DNA of 64,000 nt from Phycicoccus avicenniae_A (lineage in GTDB: Bacteria; Actinomycetota; Actinomycetes; Actinomycetales; Dermatophilaceae): contig NZ_JBNVZV010000010.1 in the NCBI RefSeq assembly GCF_050496545.1, positions 81,340 to 145,339 on the forward strand, written 5' to 3'. Each line of letters starts with the position of its first letter. Position 1 is the stretch's first letter. The position numbers and the translations under genes are program-made. Shown one piece after another: positions 1 through 9,496 of this stretch. Under the pieces are notes generated by a model that made no database searches, was not told the origin of the DNA, and was given only the letters and a program-made list of their open reading frames with translations.

Positions 1-820
1 TCGCTGCGGGCACGCGGGTCAGCACGCGGTTGACGCCCTCGAACAGCCGGTTGGCCAGCAGGTCGTCGTCTAGCCGTGCCCTCCACGCCGGCAGGGGTCC
101 CGGCCCCTTCCCCGGCCCGACCCGGTCGTTGCGCTTCACGAGCGCGCGGTCGGTGTGCGGGAACCAGTGCATGTCGAGGTGGTCGTGCGCGTCGGCGAGC
201 TCGTGGATGCCGACCAGCGTCTCGCTGAACGACTCCCCCGACTCGCGGGCGTGCAGCCGGAAGGACGGCACGCACTGCAGCTCGACCTCGACGACGACCC
301 CGAGCGCCCCGAGCCCCACCCGCGCCGCTTGGAACACCTCCGGCGACTCCTCGGCCGAGCAGCGCAGCACCGAGCCATCCGCAGTCACCATGGTCAGCCC
401 GCACACTGCCGCCGCGATGCCCTGCAGCCGCACCCCCGTGCCGTGCGTCCCCGTCGCGATGGCCCCGCTGATCGTCTGCCGGTCGATGTCGCCGAGGTTC
501 GGCAGCGCGAGCCCGAGCGCCTGCAGCGCCGGGTTCAGCTGGTGCAGAGGCGTTCCCGCGGCGACGCGCACCCGCATCCGTTCACGGTCGACGCCGAGCA
601 CGCCGCGCAGACCGTCGATCCGCAGCAGCACGCCGTCGGTCGCCACGAGCGGTGTGAACGAGTGGCCGGTGCCGGCCACCCGCAGCGTCAGCCCGCGCTC
701 CCCCGCCGCCGTCACGGCGCCGATGACGCCCTCGACGGTCGCCACGTCGGTGACGAGCGCGGGGTGTGCGACGACGTTGCCGCCCCAGTTCCGCCAGGTC
801 GTGCCGGTCGCACCGCTCAT
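1..820 (-). CDS. FAD-linked sugar-lactone/alditol oxidase (D-arabinono-1,4-lactone oxidase family), 3' end missing
   Basis: Flavin oxidase of the vanillyl-alcohol oxidase superfamily, related to D-arabinono-1,4-lactone oxidase, gulonolactone dehydrogenase and Streptomyces alditol oxidase. From the ATG at 820-818 the product starts MSGATGTTWRNWGGN. The motif GTGHSF has its His near residue 53; in this family that His carries covalent FAD. A second FAD-binding loop, GAIATGTHGTG, is near residues 119-129. Only about 273 N-terminal residues lie in the window; the C-terminal substrate domain is beyond the left edge. The ATG overlaps the stop of the upstream PLP-enzyme gene (ATGA), so the two are probably co-translated. 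Lactone versus alditol substrate cannot be told from this part. Confidence 0.85.
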   Translation of the reverse strand, partial: MSGATGTTWRNWGGNVVAHPALVTDVATVEGVIGAVTAAGERGLTLRVAGTGHSFTPLVATDGVLLRIDGLRGVLGVDRERMRVRVAAGTPLHQLNPALQALGLALPNLGDIDRQTISGAIATGTHGTGVRLQGIAAAVCGLTMVTADGSVLRCSAEESPEVFQAARVGLGALGVVVEVELQCVPSFRLHARESGESFSETLVGIHELADAHDHLDMHWFPHTDRALVKRNDRVGPGKGPGPLPAWRARLDDDLLANRLFEGVNRVLTRVPAA

Positions 821-1983
821 CCCCAGTTCCGCCCCTCGCCACGGTAGGTCGGCACCGTGTCGACGAGCTCGCCGCCGCGCACCAGGTGCAGCGCGTCGAA
901 GCGCTCGAGCAGCTCGCCCGCCTTGGCCCCCCGCATCCACACCCGGTCGCCGATGCCGAGCCGCTCGACGCCCTCGCCCTCGACCGGGGTCTGCACCTCA
1001 CCGGCCGCCTCGCTCCTCAACAGCGACCAGCCGCGCCGTACCGGCGACGGCACCCGCGACCACCCCGGCTCGCCGCTGGCCACGTACCCACCCCCGAACG
1101 CCGTGACGATGCCCCGCGCCGGCCGGCGCACGACGTCGAGCGCGTAGGCCATCGCGGGGCGCGGGGAGAAGGCGTCGTAGCCGTCGAAGAGCGTGGAGGC
1201 GTAGAGGCCGGACCCCGCGGCGAGCTCGGTGACCGCGGTGTCGGACCCGAAGGTGTGCAGGCTCCCGGTGCCGCCGCCGTTGACGAAGCGAAGGTCGGCC
1301 TCGGTGCGCACCGCCTCCACCACGGCGGCCCGTCGCTGCACCAGCTCGGCCACCGAGCGCTTCTTGAGCAGCCGCACCGCGGGCGAGTCCGGCAGGCCGG
1401 CCACCTGGGCGTCGTAGAACATCACGCCGCGTACGTCGAGCCCGACGCCGAGCGCGGCCCGCACCACGGCCAGTGCCTGCGCCGGCGTGCGCGTGGGCGA
1501 GCGCCGCACCCCCAGGTGCGCCGGACCGACCCGCACCGAGGCGTCGACGTCCAGCGCCACCCCGAGCCCGCGCACCCCGTCACCGAGGGCGTCCCGCAGG
1601 AACCGCACGTGCTCGACCGAGTCGACGGTCACCGTCACCTCGCGCCGGAGCTCCTCGGACGAGCCCACCGCCCGCAGCGCGGCGACGTCGGCCGACGGGT
1701 AGGCCACGTAGACGTCCCGCACCCCGGCGCCCGCGAGCCACACCGCCTCACCGACCGCGTAGGCCATCACCCCGGAGAACCCGGGCCGGGCCAGCACGTC
1801 AGAGAGGACCCACCGGCAGCGCAGCGACTTCGACGCCACCCGGATCGGCCGGACGCCCGCCCGCCGCACGAGGTCGGCGGCGTTGGCCTCGTAGGCGTCG
1901 AGGTCGAGGACGACGAGCGGTGCCGGCAGGCCGGCCGTCGCGGCGTCCCAGCCGGCGGTCACGGCATCGGAGACGTGGTCCAC
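817..1983 (-). CDS. Fold-type III PLP enzyme, amino acid deaminase/aldolase (D-threonine aldolase-like)
   Basis: 388-residue member of the alanine-racemase-barrel family that includes D-threonine/D-serine aldolases and dehydratases. The N-terminus APLVVLDLDAYEAN followed by RVASKSLRC is the usual PLP site; Lys52 is the expected Schiff-base lysine. The C-terminal beta domain includes GDRVWMRGAKAGEL, typical of the metal-containing aldolase/deaminase half. The start is GTG at 1983-1981, 28 bp from the divergent MFS gene; the stop overlaps the next oxidase start by 4 bp. The pairing with a sugar-lactone oxidase is common in actinobacteria as I recall. The exact substrate is unknown. Confidence 0.8.
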   Translation of the reverse strand: MDHVSDAVTAGWDAATAGLPAPLVVLDLDAYEANAADLVRRAGVRPIRVASKSLRCRWVLSDVLARPGFSGVMAYAVGEAVWLAGAGVRDVYVAYPSADVAALRAVGSSEELRREVTVTVDSVEHVRFLRDALGDGVRGLGVALDVDASVRVGPAHLGVRRSPTRTPAQALAVVRAALGVGLDVRGVMFYDAQVAGLPDSPAVRLLKKRSVAELVQRRAAVVEAVRTEADLRFVNGGGTGSLHTFGSDTAVTELAAGSGLYASTLFDGYDAFSPRPAMAYALDVVRRPARGIVTAFGGGYVASGEPGWSRVPSPVRRGWSLLRSEAAGEVQTPVEGEGVERLGIGDRVWMRGAKAGELLERFDALHLVRGGELVDTVPTYRGEGRNWG

Positions 1984-2011
1984 AGCCCGACCCTAGTGCG
2001 ACGATGGGCCG

Positions 2012-3337
2012 GTGACCGAGGACCTCGAGGAGTTCGTCGGGGACCGGACCCGCGGCCCACGCACCCTCCCCCACCGCGCCTGGCTCGTCGCCGCGGTCAC
2101 CCTCGCCGCGCTCGTCGCCGCCGCGGCCTTCCGCTCCTCCACGGGCGTGCTCCTCGAGCCGGTCGAGTCCGAGTTCGGCTGGAGCCGCGCCACCACCTCG
2201 GGCGCGGTCAGCCTCAACCTCGTCCTCTACGGCCTGACCGCCCCGTTCGCCGCCGCGTTCATGGAGCGCTTCGGCGTGCGCCGCACCGTGGCCGTCGCCC
2301 TCGTCGTCGTCGGTGTCTCGAGCGGCCTCACCACCGTGATGACCTCCGCGTGGCAGCTCTGGCTGCTGTGGGGCGTCTTCATCGGCATCGGCACCGGCGC
2401 GATGGCCCTCGTGCTCGGTGCGGTCGTGGCCAACCGGTGGTTCGAGCGGCACCGCGGCCTAATCACCGGCATCTTCTCGGCGGCCAACGCCACCGGCCAG
2501 CTCGTCTTCCTCCCGGTCATCGCCCGGGCCGCCGACGGGCCGGGGTGGCGCTGGGCGGCGGGCATCGTCGCCGTCCTCGCCCTGCTCGTCGCCGTGCTCG
2601 TGTCACTGCTCCTCCTCGACCACCCGCGCGACCGCGGCCTGCTCCCCTACGGCGCCGATCCTGCTGCCCCGGCCCCGATGGCCGCCGCCTCCACCGAGCC
2701 ACCGGCCCGCCGCGCCGTCCGCACCCTGACGAAGGTCTCGCGGTCGTGGACGTTCTGGGCGCTCGTGCTGACCTTCTGGGTCTGCGGCTGGTCGACGAAC
2801 GGCATCATCCAGACCCACTTCGTCCCCGCCGCCCACGACCACGGGATGCCGGCCACCACGGCCGCCGGCCTGCTCGCCGTCGTCGGGATCTTCGACATCG
2901 CGGGGACGATCGGCTCCGGCTGGCTCACCGACAAGGTCGACCCGCGCCTGCTGCTCGCCGGCTACTACCTCGGCCGCGGGGTGTCGCTGCTCGCCCTCGA
3001 CGCCGTCCTGGCGCCCGGAGTCGAGCCCGGCATGTGGGTGTTCATCGTGTTCTACGGGCTCGATTGGGTGGCCACCGTGCCGCCGACGGTCGCGTTGTGC
3101 CGCACGCACTTCGGGCTCACGGACTCGGGCGTCGTGTTCGGTTGGGTGTTCGCGTCGCACATGGTCGGCGCCGGGGTGGGAGCGAGCGTCGCCGGCTGGG
3201 TGCGCACCGCGCAGGGCGACTACCACTGGGCGTGGCTCGGGGCGGCCGTCCTGTGCTTCGCCGCCGTGGCCATCGCGCTGAGCATCCCCAGGAAGCCCGT
3301 GCGCGAGCAGGAGCCCGTGCTCACCCCGCTCTCGTGA
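2012..3337 (+). CDS. MFS transporter, 12 membrane segments (oxalate/formate antiporter-like)
   Basis: 441-residue inner-membrane carrier of the major facilitator superfamily. Two sets of about six hydrophobic helices are separated by a polar linker near residues 205-240 (rich in A, P, R). RFGVRRT after the second helix is the MFS loop 2-3 signature. The overall look (FGWSRATTSGAVSLN early, GWLTDKVDPR in the second half) resembles the oxalate:formate antiporter/monocarboxylate branch. The GTG start at 2012 leaves only 28 bp to the divergent PLP-enzyme gene, so both promoters overlap there. The gene converges on hepT, with a palindromic repeat between the stops. The substrate is not predictable. 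Confidence 0.8.
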   Translation: MTEDLEEFVGDRTRGPRTLPHRAWLVAAVTLAALVAAAAFRSSTGVLLEPVESEFGWSRATTSGAVSLNLVLYGLTAPFAAAFMERFGVRRTVAVALVVVGVSSGLTTVMTSAWQLWLLWGVFIGIGTGAMALVLGAVVANRWFERHRGLITGIFSAANATGQLVFLPVIARAADGPGWRWAAGIVAVLALLVAVLVSLLLLDHPRDRGLLPYGADPAAPAPMAAASTEPPARRAVRTLTKVSRSWTFWALVLTFWVCGWSTNGIIQTHFVPAAHDHGMPATTAAGLLAVVGIFDIAGTIGSGWLTDKVDPRLLLAGYYLGRGVSLLALDAVLAPGVEPGMWVFIVFYGLDWVATVPPTVALCRTHFGLTDSGVVFGWVFASHMVGAGVGASVAGWVRTAQGDYHWAWLGAAVLCFAAVAIALSIPRKPVREQEPVLTPLS

Positions 3338-3361
3338 CCTCCCTGCCGCCCCTCCTCCTCG

Positions 3362-3411
3362 GAGTCGAGTGCGCAGGTGGTCGCCGAGGCAGCCACTTCC
3401 GCACTCGACTC
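3362..3411. repeat. Dispersed intergenic palindrome, copy 1
   Basis: Perfect 12-bp arms GAGTCGAGTGCG (3362-3373) and CGCACTCGACTC (3400-3411), with partly pairing interior sequence (AGGTGG against CCACTT). It lies between the stop codons of the convergent MFS and hepT genes. The same element recurs at 23111-23156, 23172-23217 and 50673-50718, always between convergent genes. The likely role is a bidirectional terminator or REP-like element; no T-tract follows. Confidence 0.8.
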
Positions 3412-3418
3412 GGGGTGG

Positions 3419-4447
3419 TCAGCCGACGCGGGTGACGACTCCCGTGGCGAGGGCGTGCAGCGCGTCCTTGGCGTCGCTCGGCGGCAGGGTGTCGAGCACC
3501 GCCTGAGCCCGCGACGCCACCGCGAAGGTGTGCTCGCGGGCCTGCTCCATCGCGGGGTGCGCCCGCAGGAGGCGCAGCGCCTCGTCGAGCTCGGCGTCAC
3601 CGGACAGGTCACCGGTCAGCAGCGACTGCAGCCGCGCGTCGGCCGGGTCGGAGGACGCCAGCACGAACAGCACCGGCAGCGTGCGCTTCCCCTCGCGCAG
3701 GTCGGTACCCGGGGTCTTGCCGGTCTCGTCGGCCTCGGAGGAGATGTCGATGAGGTCGTCGGCCAGCTGGAAGGCCATCCCGAGCCGCTCGCCGAACTCG
3801 CGCATCGTATCGACCACCTCGGGCGGGCAGCCGCCGAACATCGCGCCGTACCGGGCGGCGGTGGCGATGAGGACTCCGGTCTTGTCGGCGAGCACCTGGA
3901 GGTAGTACTCGACCGGGTCCTGGCCCTCCGGGCACGGCCGGTCGTCGCGGATCTGCCCGGCACACAGCCGGACGAAGGTCTGCGCCTGGATCTTCACGGC
4001 CTCGGGCCCGAGGTCGGCCACGATGTCGGAGGCCGTGCCGAAGAGCAGGTCACCGACGAGGATCGCGGTCGAGTTGTCGTACAACGCGTTCGCGGACGGC
4101 GCCCCGCGCCGCACGTCGGCCTCGTCCATGACGTCGTCGTGGTACAGCGACGCGAGGTGGGTCAGCTCGACCCCTGCGGCCGCGGCGACGACCGACGACG
4201 ACGAGCCCGACCCGAGCTCGGAGGCCAGCAGCGTCAGCAGCGGCCGGAATCGCTTGCCGCCGGCCAGGGTGAGGTGCGAGGACGCCTGCGCGATGAACGG
4301 GTCCTCGTGGTCGACCCGCTCGACGATGAGCGCCTCGACCCGCGCCAGCCCGTCGGCGAGACGCTCACGCAGGCCCTCGCTCGCGCCCGGCAGCGCGAGG
4401 ACCGAGGGGGTGCCGCGCTGCGCCGTCTCGCCGCCCACCACGCTCAC
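3419..4447 (-). CDS. hepT: Polyprenyl diphosphate synthase (heptaprenyl/menaquinone side-chain type)
   Basis: 342-residue all-alpha trans-prenyltransferase that extends IPP onto an allylic primer, probably to make the menaquinone tail. It shows GGKRFRPLL (IPP/allylic binding), the first Asp-rich motif DDVMD (about residues 104-108) followed by DVRRG, and the second motif DDLID in the C-terminal half. The chosen start is GTG 4447-4445, which overlaps the nuoN stop as GTGA; the open frame runs further upstream, but only as an antisense shadow of nuoN. It is therefore the 15th gene of the nuo operon. Chain length cannot be read reliably. M. tuberculosis GrcC1 is a plausible relative. Confidence 0.88.
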   Translation of the reverse strand: MSVVGGETAQRGTPSVLALPGASEGLRERLADGLARVEALIVERVDHEDPFIAQASSHLTLAGGKRFRPLLTLLASELGSGSSSSVVAAAAGVELTHLASLYHDDVMDEADVRRGAPSANALYDNSTAILVGDLLFGTASDIVADLGPEAVKIQAQTFVRLCAGQIRDDRPCPEGQDPVEYYLQVLADKTGVLIATAARYGAMFGGCPPEVVDTMREFGERLGMAFQLADDLIDISSEADETGKTPGTDLREGKRTLPVLFVLASSDPADARLQSLLTGDLSGDAELDEALRLLRAHPAMEQAREHTFAVASRAQAVLDTLPPSDAKDALHALATGVVTRVG

Positions 4448-6006
4448 AGCAGGAACTGGGACGCGTTGCCCGCGAGCTGGAGGATGGCGGCCGGCGCGAC
4501 ACCGGCGACGACGGTGACGACGACACCCAGGGTGATGGCGATGGTCGACGGCACCGACGGCTGAAGGGCGACGACGCCCTCGACCGGCTCGGTGAAGTAC
4601 ATGAGCACGATGAGCCGCACGTAGACGAAGGCGGTGACCGCGGACGCGAGCACACCCACCACCACGAGAACCGTTCCGGTGGTCCCGGACTCGACGGCCG
4701 GGGCGAACGCGGCGAACTTCGCCGTGAAGCCCGACGTCAGCGGGATGCCCGCGAAGGCCAGCAGGAGGAACGCGAAGACGCCCGCGATGACCGGGTGGTT
4801 GCGGCCCAGCCCGGCCCACTGCGACAGGTGCGAGGCCTCGGAGCCGTCCTGGCGCACCATCGTCACGATCGCGAAGGCCGCGATGGTGGTCGCGCCGTAA
4901 GCCAGCAGGTAGAACATCACGCCGCCGACCGCGGCCTGCGAGAACGCGAGGACCCCGACGAGGATGAAGCCCGCGTGCGCGACCGACGAGTACGCCAGCA
5001 GGCGCTTCACGTCCGTCTGGGTGACCGAGAGCACCGCGCCGACGACCATCGTCAGGACAGCGACGGCCGCGACGCCGATCTGCCAGGACCACCGGTCGGC
5101 ACCGACGCCGACGTAGGTGAGCCGCAGGATCGCGCCGAACGCGGCGAGCTTGGTGCAGGCGGCCATGAAGCCGGTGACCGGGGTCGGGGCGCCCTGGTAG
5201 GCGTCCGGCGTCCACTGGTGGAACGGCACCGCACCGACCTTGAACAGCAGGCCGACGAGGGTGAGCACGACACCGGGCAGCAGCAGGCCGTCCATGTCAC
5301 CGGAGGTCGTGGTGATGGCCTGGGCGATGGCCTTGAGGTCCGAGGAGCCGGCGTAGCCGAAGAGCAGCGCCGCCCCGAAGAGGAAGAACGCGCTGGAGAA
5401 CGCCCCGAGGAGGAAGTACTTCAGCGCGGCCTCCTGCGAGAGCAGGCGGCGCCGCCGGGCCAGACCGGTCATCACGTACAGCGGCAGCGAGAGGACCTCG
5501 AGGCCGACGAAGAGGGTGATGAGGTCGTTGGCGCTGACGAAGACCATCATCCCAAGCACCGCGAAGAGGGTGAGCGGGAAGACCTCGGAGGTGGCGTACC
5601 CGGCGCGGGTGGCCATGTCCTCCTGGGTCGAGCCCGGCGTCGAGGCGCCCATCGGGGTGAAGGCGTCCGAGCCGACGCCGCCGAAGCGCTCGGCCATGAC
5701 GAGGACGCCGATGACCGACAGGAGCAGCAGCGTGCCCTGGAGGAAGAGCGCGACGCCGTCGACGACGACCGAGCCGCCGAGGGTGACGGCCTGGTGGTCC
5801 CGGCTCCAGAGCACGAGGACGGCCAGCGCCGCGACGAGCACGCCGACGGTGAGCCAGACCTGGATCGCGTGCCGGCGGGCGCGCGGCGCGAAGGCCTCGA
5901 CGAGCACGCCGACCAGCGCACCGGCCACGACGAGCAGCATCGGCATGACCGCGGCGTAGTTGATCGAGACCTGCTGGAACTCGGCGGCGGGCAACGCGGC
6001 GGGCAT
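4444..6006 (-). CDS. nuoN: NADH-quinone oxidoreductase subunit N
   Basis: 520-residue antiporter-like membrane subunit of complex I, one of three Mrp-type proton-channel subunits. It begins MPAALPAAEFQQVSINY and shows the conserved NuoN/MrpD core: GLEVLSLPLYVM, AALKYFLLGAFSSAFFLFG and KVGAVPFHQWTPDAYQGAP, with the helix Lys and Glu typical of the channel. The start ATG 6006-6004 overlaps the nuoM stop as TGATG; the stop overlaps the hepT GTG. About 14 membrane helices. Confidence 0.95.
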   Translation of the reverse strand: MPAALPAAEFQQVSINYAAVMPMLLVVAGALVGVLVEAFAPRARRHAIQVWLTVGVLVAALAVLVLWSRDHQAVTLGGSVVVDGVALFLQGTLLLLSVIGVLVMAERFGGVGSDAFTPMGASTPGSTQEDMATRAGYATSEVFPLTLFAVLGMMVFVSANDLITLFVGLEVLSLPLYVMTGLARRRRLLSQEAALKYFLLGAFSSAFFLFGAALLFGYAGSSDLKAIAQAITTTSGDMDGLLLPGVVLTLVGLLFKVGAVPFHQWTPDAYQGAPTPVTGFMAACTKLAAFGAILRLTYVGVGADRWSWQIGVAAVAVLTMVVGAVLSVTQTDVKRLLAYSSVAHAGFILVGVLAFSQAAVGGVMFYLLAYGATTIAAFAIVTMVRQDGSEASHLSQWAGLGRNHPVIAGVFAFLLLAFAGIPLTSGFTAKFAAFAPAVESGTTGTVLVVVGVLASAVTAFVYVRLIVLMYFTEPVEGVVALQPSVPSTIAITLGVVVTVVAGVAPAAILQLAGNASQFLL

Positions 6007-7547
6007 CACTGGGCACTCCCGGAGGCTTCGGCGGTCGCGGGGTCGGTGACGCCGACGATCTGCAGCGTCCGGTCCACGGCCGGGTTGACGAGGTCGAGGA
6101 CCGGCTTCGGGTAGAAGCCGAGCACGACGAACGAGGCGATGATCGGCGCGACGACCCACTTCTCGCGGTGCGAGAGGTCGCGCGGCGGCGCCTCACCCTC
6201 GGGGAACGAGGGCTTCGGGCCGGTCATGACGCGCTGGTACATGAGGAGGATGTAGAGCGCCGCGAGCACGATGCCGAGCGCCGCGATGACCGCCGCCACC
6301 TTGTACCGCTGGAAGGTGCCCTGGAGCACGAGGAACTCGGAGACGAACGAGGACAGCCCGGGCAGCGCGAGCGAGGACAGCCCCGCGATGAGGAAGGTCC
6401 CGGCGAGCACCGGGGTGACCCGCTGCCAGCCGCCGTAGTCGGGGATCCGCTTGCTGCCGTGGCGCGCCACGAGGAAGCCGGCGATGAGGAACAGCCCGGC
6501 GGTCGAGAAGCCGTGGTTGACCATGTAGAGGGTCGACCCGGCGCCGCCGACGCTCGTCATCGCGAAGATGCCGAGGACGATGAAGCCGAAGTGGCTGATC
6601 GAGGTGAAGGCGATGAGCCGCATCATGTCGGTCTGCCCGATGGCCAGCAGCGCGCCGTACAGCACCGAGATGACCGCGAGCGTGATGACGACCGGCGTCG
6701 CCCACTGCGAGGCCTCCGGGAAGAGCTGGAGGCAGAAGCGGATCATCCCGTAGGTGCCGACCTTGTCGAGGACGCCGACGAGGAGGACGGCCGTCGCCGG
6801 CCGCGAGGCGGTGGCGGCGTCCGGGAGCCAGGTGTGCACCGGCCACATCGGGGCCTTGACCGCGAAGGCGAAGAAGAACCCGACGAACATCCAGCGCAGC
6901 GCCGCCTCCGAGCCGTCGAGGTTGCCCATGAGCTTCTCGACGAGGAAGCCGTCGGAGCCGCCGGGGCCCACGAAGTAGACGGCGATGACGGCCACGAGCA
7001 TCACGAGCCCGCCGGCGAGGGAGAACAGCAGGAACTTCATCGCGGCGTACTGCCGGCGCTCGCCGCCGAACAGCCCGATGAGGAAGTACACCGGGATGAG
7101 CATGGCCTCGAAGAAGACGTAGAACAGGAAGACGTCGGTGGCGGCGAAGACGCCGACCATGAAGGCCTCGAGGACGAGCATCAGCGCGAAGTAGCGCTTG
7201 ACGCGGCCCGGCTCGGACTCGTCGACGTCGTTCCACGCCGCGAGCAGGCAGACCGGCGTGAGGATGGCCGCCATGACGATGAGCGAGAGCGCGATGCCGT
7301 CGACGCCGAGCGCGTAGGAGACACCGAACTGCGGGATCCACGAGTGGGTCTCGGTGAGCTGGAACATCTGGTCCGAGCCGCTGTCGAAGGCGACCCACGC
7401 CGCGACGGCGAGGGCCAGGGTGACCACCGACGCCCCGAGCGCGACGGGCCGCGCGAGCCGCGCCGAGCCCGCGGGCAGCGCCGCGACGACGACCGCGCCG
7501 AGCACCGGCACGACCATCATGAGCGTGAGCAGGGGCAGGGAGTTCAC
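6006..7547 (-). CDS. nuoM: NADH-quinone oxidoreductase subunit M
   Basis: 513-residue antiporter-like membrane subunit of complex I. It has FFEAMLIPVYFLIG (conserved helix-5 Glu), KFLLFSLAGG, AVKAPMWPVHTWLPDAAT (discontinuous helix and key Lys) and AYSS-type region FTSISHFGFIVLG. The GTG at 7547-7545 overlaps the nuoL stop as GTGA and gives the usual short N-terminus (MNSLPLLT). An in-frame GTG at 7559 would add four residues but lies deeper inside nuoL. The downstream stop forms TGATG with nuoN. Confidence 0.95.
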   Translation of the reverse strand: MNSLPLLTLMMVVPVLGAVVVAALPAGSARLARPVALGASVVTLALAVAAWVAFDSGSDQMFQLTETHSWIPQFGVSYALGVDGIALSLIVMAAILTPVCLLAAWNDVDESEPGRVKRYFALMLVLEAFMVGVFAATDVFLFYVFFEAMLIPVYFLIGLFGGERRQYAAMKFLLFSLAGGLVMLVAVIAVYFVGPGGSDGFLVEKLMGNLDGSEAALRWMFVGFFFAFAVKAPMWPVHTWLPDAATASRPATAVLLVGVLDKVGTYGMIRFCLQLFPEASQWATPVVITLAVISVLYGALLAIGQTDMMRLIAFTSISHFGFIVLGIFAMTSVGGAGSTLYMVNHGFSTAGLFLIAGFLVARHGSKRIPDYGGWQRVTPVLAGTFLIAGLSSLALPGLSSFVSEFLVLQGTFQRYKVAAVIAALGIVLAALYILLMYQRVMTGPKPSFPEGEAPPRDLSHREKWVVAPIIASFVVLGFYPKPVLDLVNPAVDRTLQIVGVTDPATAEASGSAQ

Positions 7548-9487
7548 TGGATCACCCACAGAGCACCGAGGACGGCGACGACACCGGTGAGCATCGTCAG
7601 GGCATACGACCGGGCGTAGCCGGTCTGGAGGCGACGCAGCCTCGAGGAGAACCCGCCGACGAGCGCGGCGAGGCCGCCGGCGGCGCCGTCGACCCCCTTG
7701 GCGTCGGCGAAGACGAGCGAACGCGTCAGGTGGATGCCGGGGCGCATGAACAGGCCCTCGTTGACGGCGTCCTGGTAGAGGTCGACGCGAGCGGCGCGGG
7801 TGAGCACCGAGCCGCGCGGGGCGACCTCGGGCACGTCGTCACGCCAGTAGCGGGCCCACGCGAGGCCGGCACCGCCGACGACGAAGACCAGCGTCAGCAG
7901 GATGAGGATCGGCGCCGCGATGACCGGGTGCTCCTCGCCGTGCTCGCCGACGACCGGCGCCAGCCAGGACACGATCGGGGCGGTCTCGGCGAACGGCCAC
8001 GCCAGCAGCAGGCCGAGGAAGGCCGACCCACCGGCGAGCACCATCATCGGGACGGTCATGATGCGCGGCGACTCGTGCGGGTGCACGTCGTCGGTCCAGC
8101 GCTTCTCGCCGTGGAAGGTCATGAAGAACAGGCGCGACATGTAGAACGCGGTGACGCCGGCACCGACGAGCGCGGCACCGCCGAGCACCCACGGCTTCCA
8201 GCCCTCGCCGATGAACGCGGCCTCGATGATCTTGTCCTTGGACCAGAAGCCGGAGAACGGCGGGACACCGAGGATGGCCAGCCAGCCCAGCGCGAACGTG
8301 GCCCAGGTGACCTTCATGGCGCCCGACAGCGAGCCGAAGCGCCGCATGTTCACCTGGTCGTTCATGCCGTGCATGACCGAGCCGGCACCGAGGAACATCC
8401 CGGCCTTGAAGAAGCCGTGCGTGAGCAGGTGGAAGATCGCGAAGGCGTACCCGACCGGGCCGAGGCCGGCGGCCAGCATCATGTAGCCGATCTGGCTCAT
8501 CGTGGAGGCCGCGAGGGCCTTCTTGATGTCGTCCTTGGCGCAGCCGACGACCGCACCGAAGAGCAGCGTGACGGCACCGACGAGGGCGACCGCGAGCGCG
8601 GCGTCCGGGGCGGCGTCGAAGATGACGTGCGAGCGCACGACGAGGTAGACGCCGGCGGTGACCATCGTCGCCGCGTGGATGAGCGCGGACACCGGCGTCG
8701 GGCCGGCCATCGCGTCCCCGAGCCAGGACTGCAGCGGGAACTGCGCCGACTTGCCGCAGGCGCCGACCAGCAGGAGCAGGCCGATCGCGGTGAGCGTGGC
8801 CTGGTTCGCGCCGGCGACGCCCTCGTTGACGGTGGCGTAGTCGACGCCGCCGAAGGTGATGAACATCGTCATGATCGCGATGGACAGCCCGAGGTCGCCG
8901 ACGCGGTTGACGAAGAACGCCTTGTTCGCGGCGGTGGCGTACGCGGGGTTGTGGTTCCAGAACCCGATGAGCAGGTAGGACGCCAGGCCCACGCCCTCCC
9001 AGCCGACGAACAGCAGGAGGTAGCTGTCGGCGAGGACGAGCAGGAGCATCGCCGCGACGAACAGGTTGAGGTAGGCGAAGAAGCGCCGCTTGTCGGGGTC
9101 GTGCTCCATGTACCCGAGCGAGTACACGTGGATGAGCGACCCGACGAACGTGATGAGCATGACGAACGCGATGGACAGCGGGTCGACCAGCAGCCCTAGG
9201 TCGAGCTGGAAGGTCCCCGCCGGCACCCAGTTCCACAGGGTGAGGTGGTGGGCCCGCTCGCCGGCGGCCTGGCCGAGCAGCTGGACGATGACGAGGACGC
9301 CCACGCCGAAGCTCGCCCAGGACAGGCCCGTCGCGAGGGCCGGCCCGACCTTGTTCGTGCGTCGCCCGCCGAGGAGCAGGACGGCCGCACCGAGGAGGGG
9401 CAGCGCGACGAGGAGCCACGCGAGCGAGGCCATGCCGCTCGCGGGGCCCGCGGTCATCGCGTCGCCCTCGGTGATCAGAGAGTGCAC
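7544..9487 (-). CDS. nuoL: NADH-quinone oxidoreductase subunit L
   Basis: 647-residue distal antiporter-like subunit of complex I. It shows FVGWEGVGLASYLLIGFW, NKAFFVNRVGDLG, GKSAQFPLQSWLGDAM and VSALIHAATMVTAGVYLVVR, plus the C-terminal extension with the long lateral helix. The GTG start at 9487-9485 is supported by a strong Shine-Dalgarno, AAGGAG, ending 5 bases upstream. An in-frame ATG ten codons later is possible but lacks such a site. It follows nuoK by 9 bp. Confidence 0.95.
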   Translation of the reverse strand: MHSLITEGDAMTAGPASGMASLAWLLVALPLLGAAVLLLGGRRTNKVGPALATGLSWASFGVGVLVIVQLLGQAAGERAHHLTLWNWVPAGTFQLDLGLLVDPLSIAFVMLITFVGSLIHVYSLGYMEHDPDKRRFFAYLNLFVAAMLLLVLADSYLLLFVGWEGVGLASYLLIGFWNHNPAYATAANKAFFVNRVGDLGLSIAIMTMFITFGGVDYATVNEGVAGANQATLTAIGLLLLVGACGKSAQFPLQSWLGDAMAGPTPVSALIHAATMVTAGVYLVVRSHVIFDAAPDAALAVALVGAVTLLFGAVVGCAKDDIKKALAASTMSQIGYMMLAAGLGPVGYAFAIFHLLTHGFFKAGMFLGAGSVMHGMNDQVNMRRFGSLSGAMKVTWATFALGWLAILGVPPFSGFWSKDKIIEAAFIGEGWKPWVLGGAALVGAGVTAFYMSRLFFMTFHGEKRWTDDVHPHESPRIMTVPMMVLAGGSAFLGLLLAWPFAETAPIVSWLAPVVGEHGEEHPVIAAPILILLTLVFVVGGAGLAWARYWRDDVPEVAPRGSVLTRAARVDLYQDAVNEGLFMRPGIHLTRSLVFADAKGVDGAAGGLAALVGGFSSRLRRLQTGYARSYALTMLTGVVAVLGALWVIQ

Positions 9488-9496
9488 GTCAGCTCC

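Noticed and set aside
30..1106. Plus-strand open frames over 1-3435
   Set aside because: Shadow frames of the oxidase, the PLP enzyme and the MFS gene caused by high GC; they are Arg/Pro/Ser-rich and match nothing.
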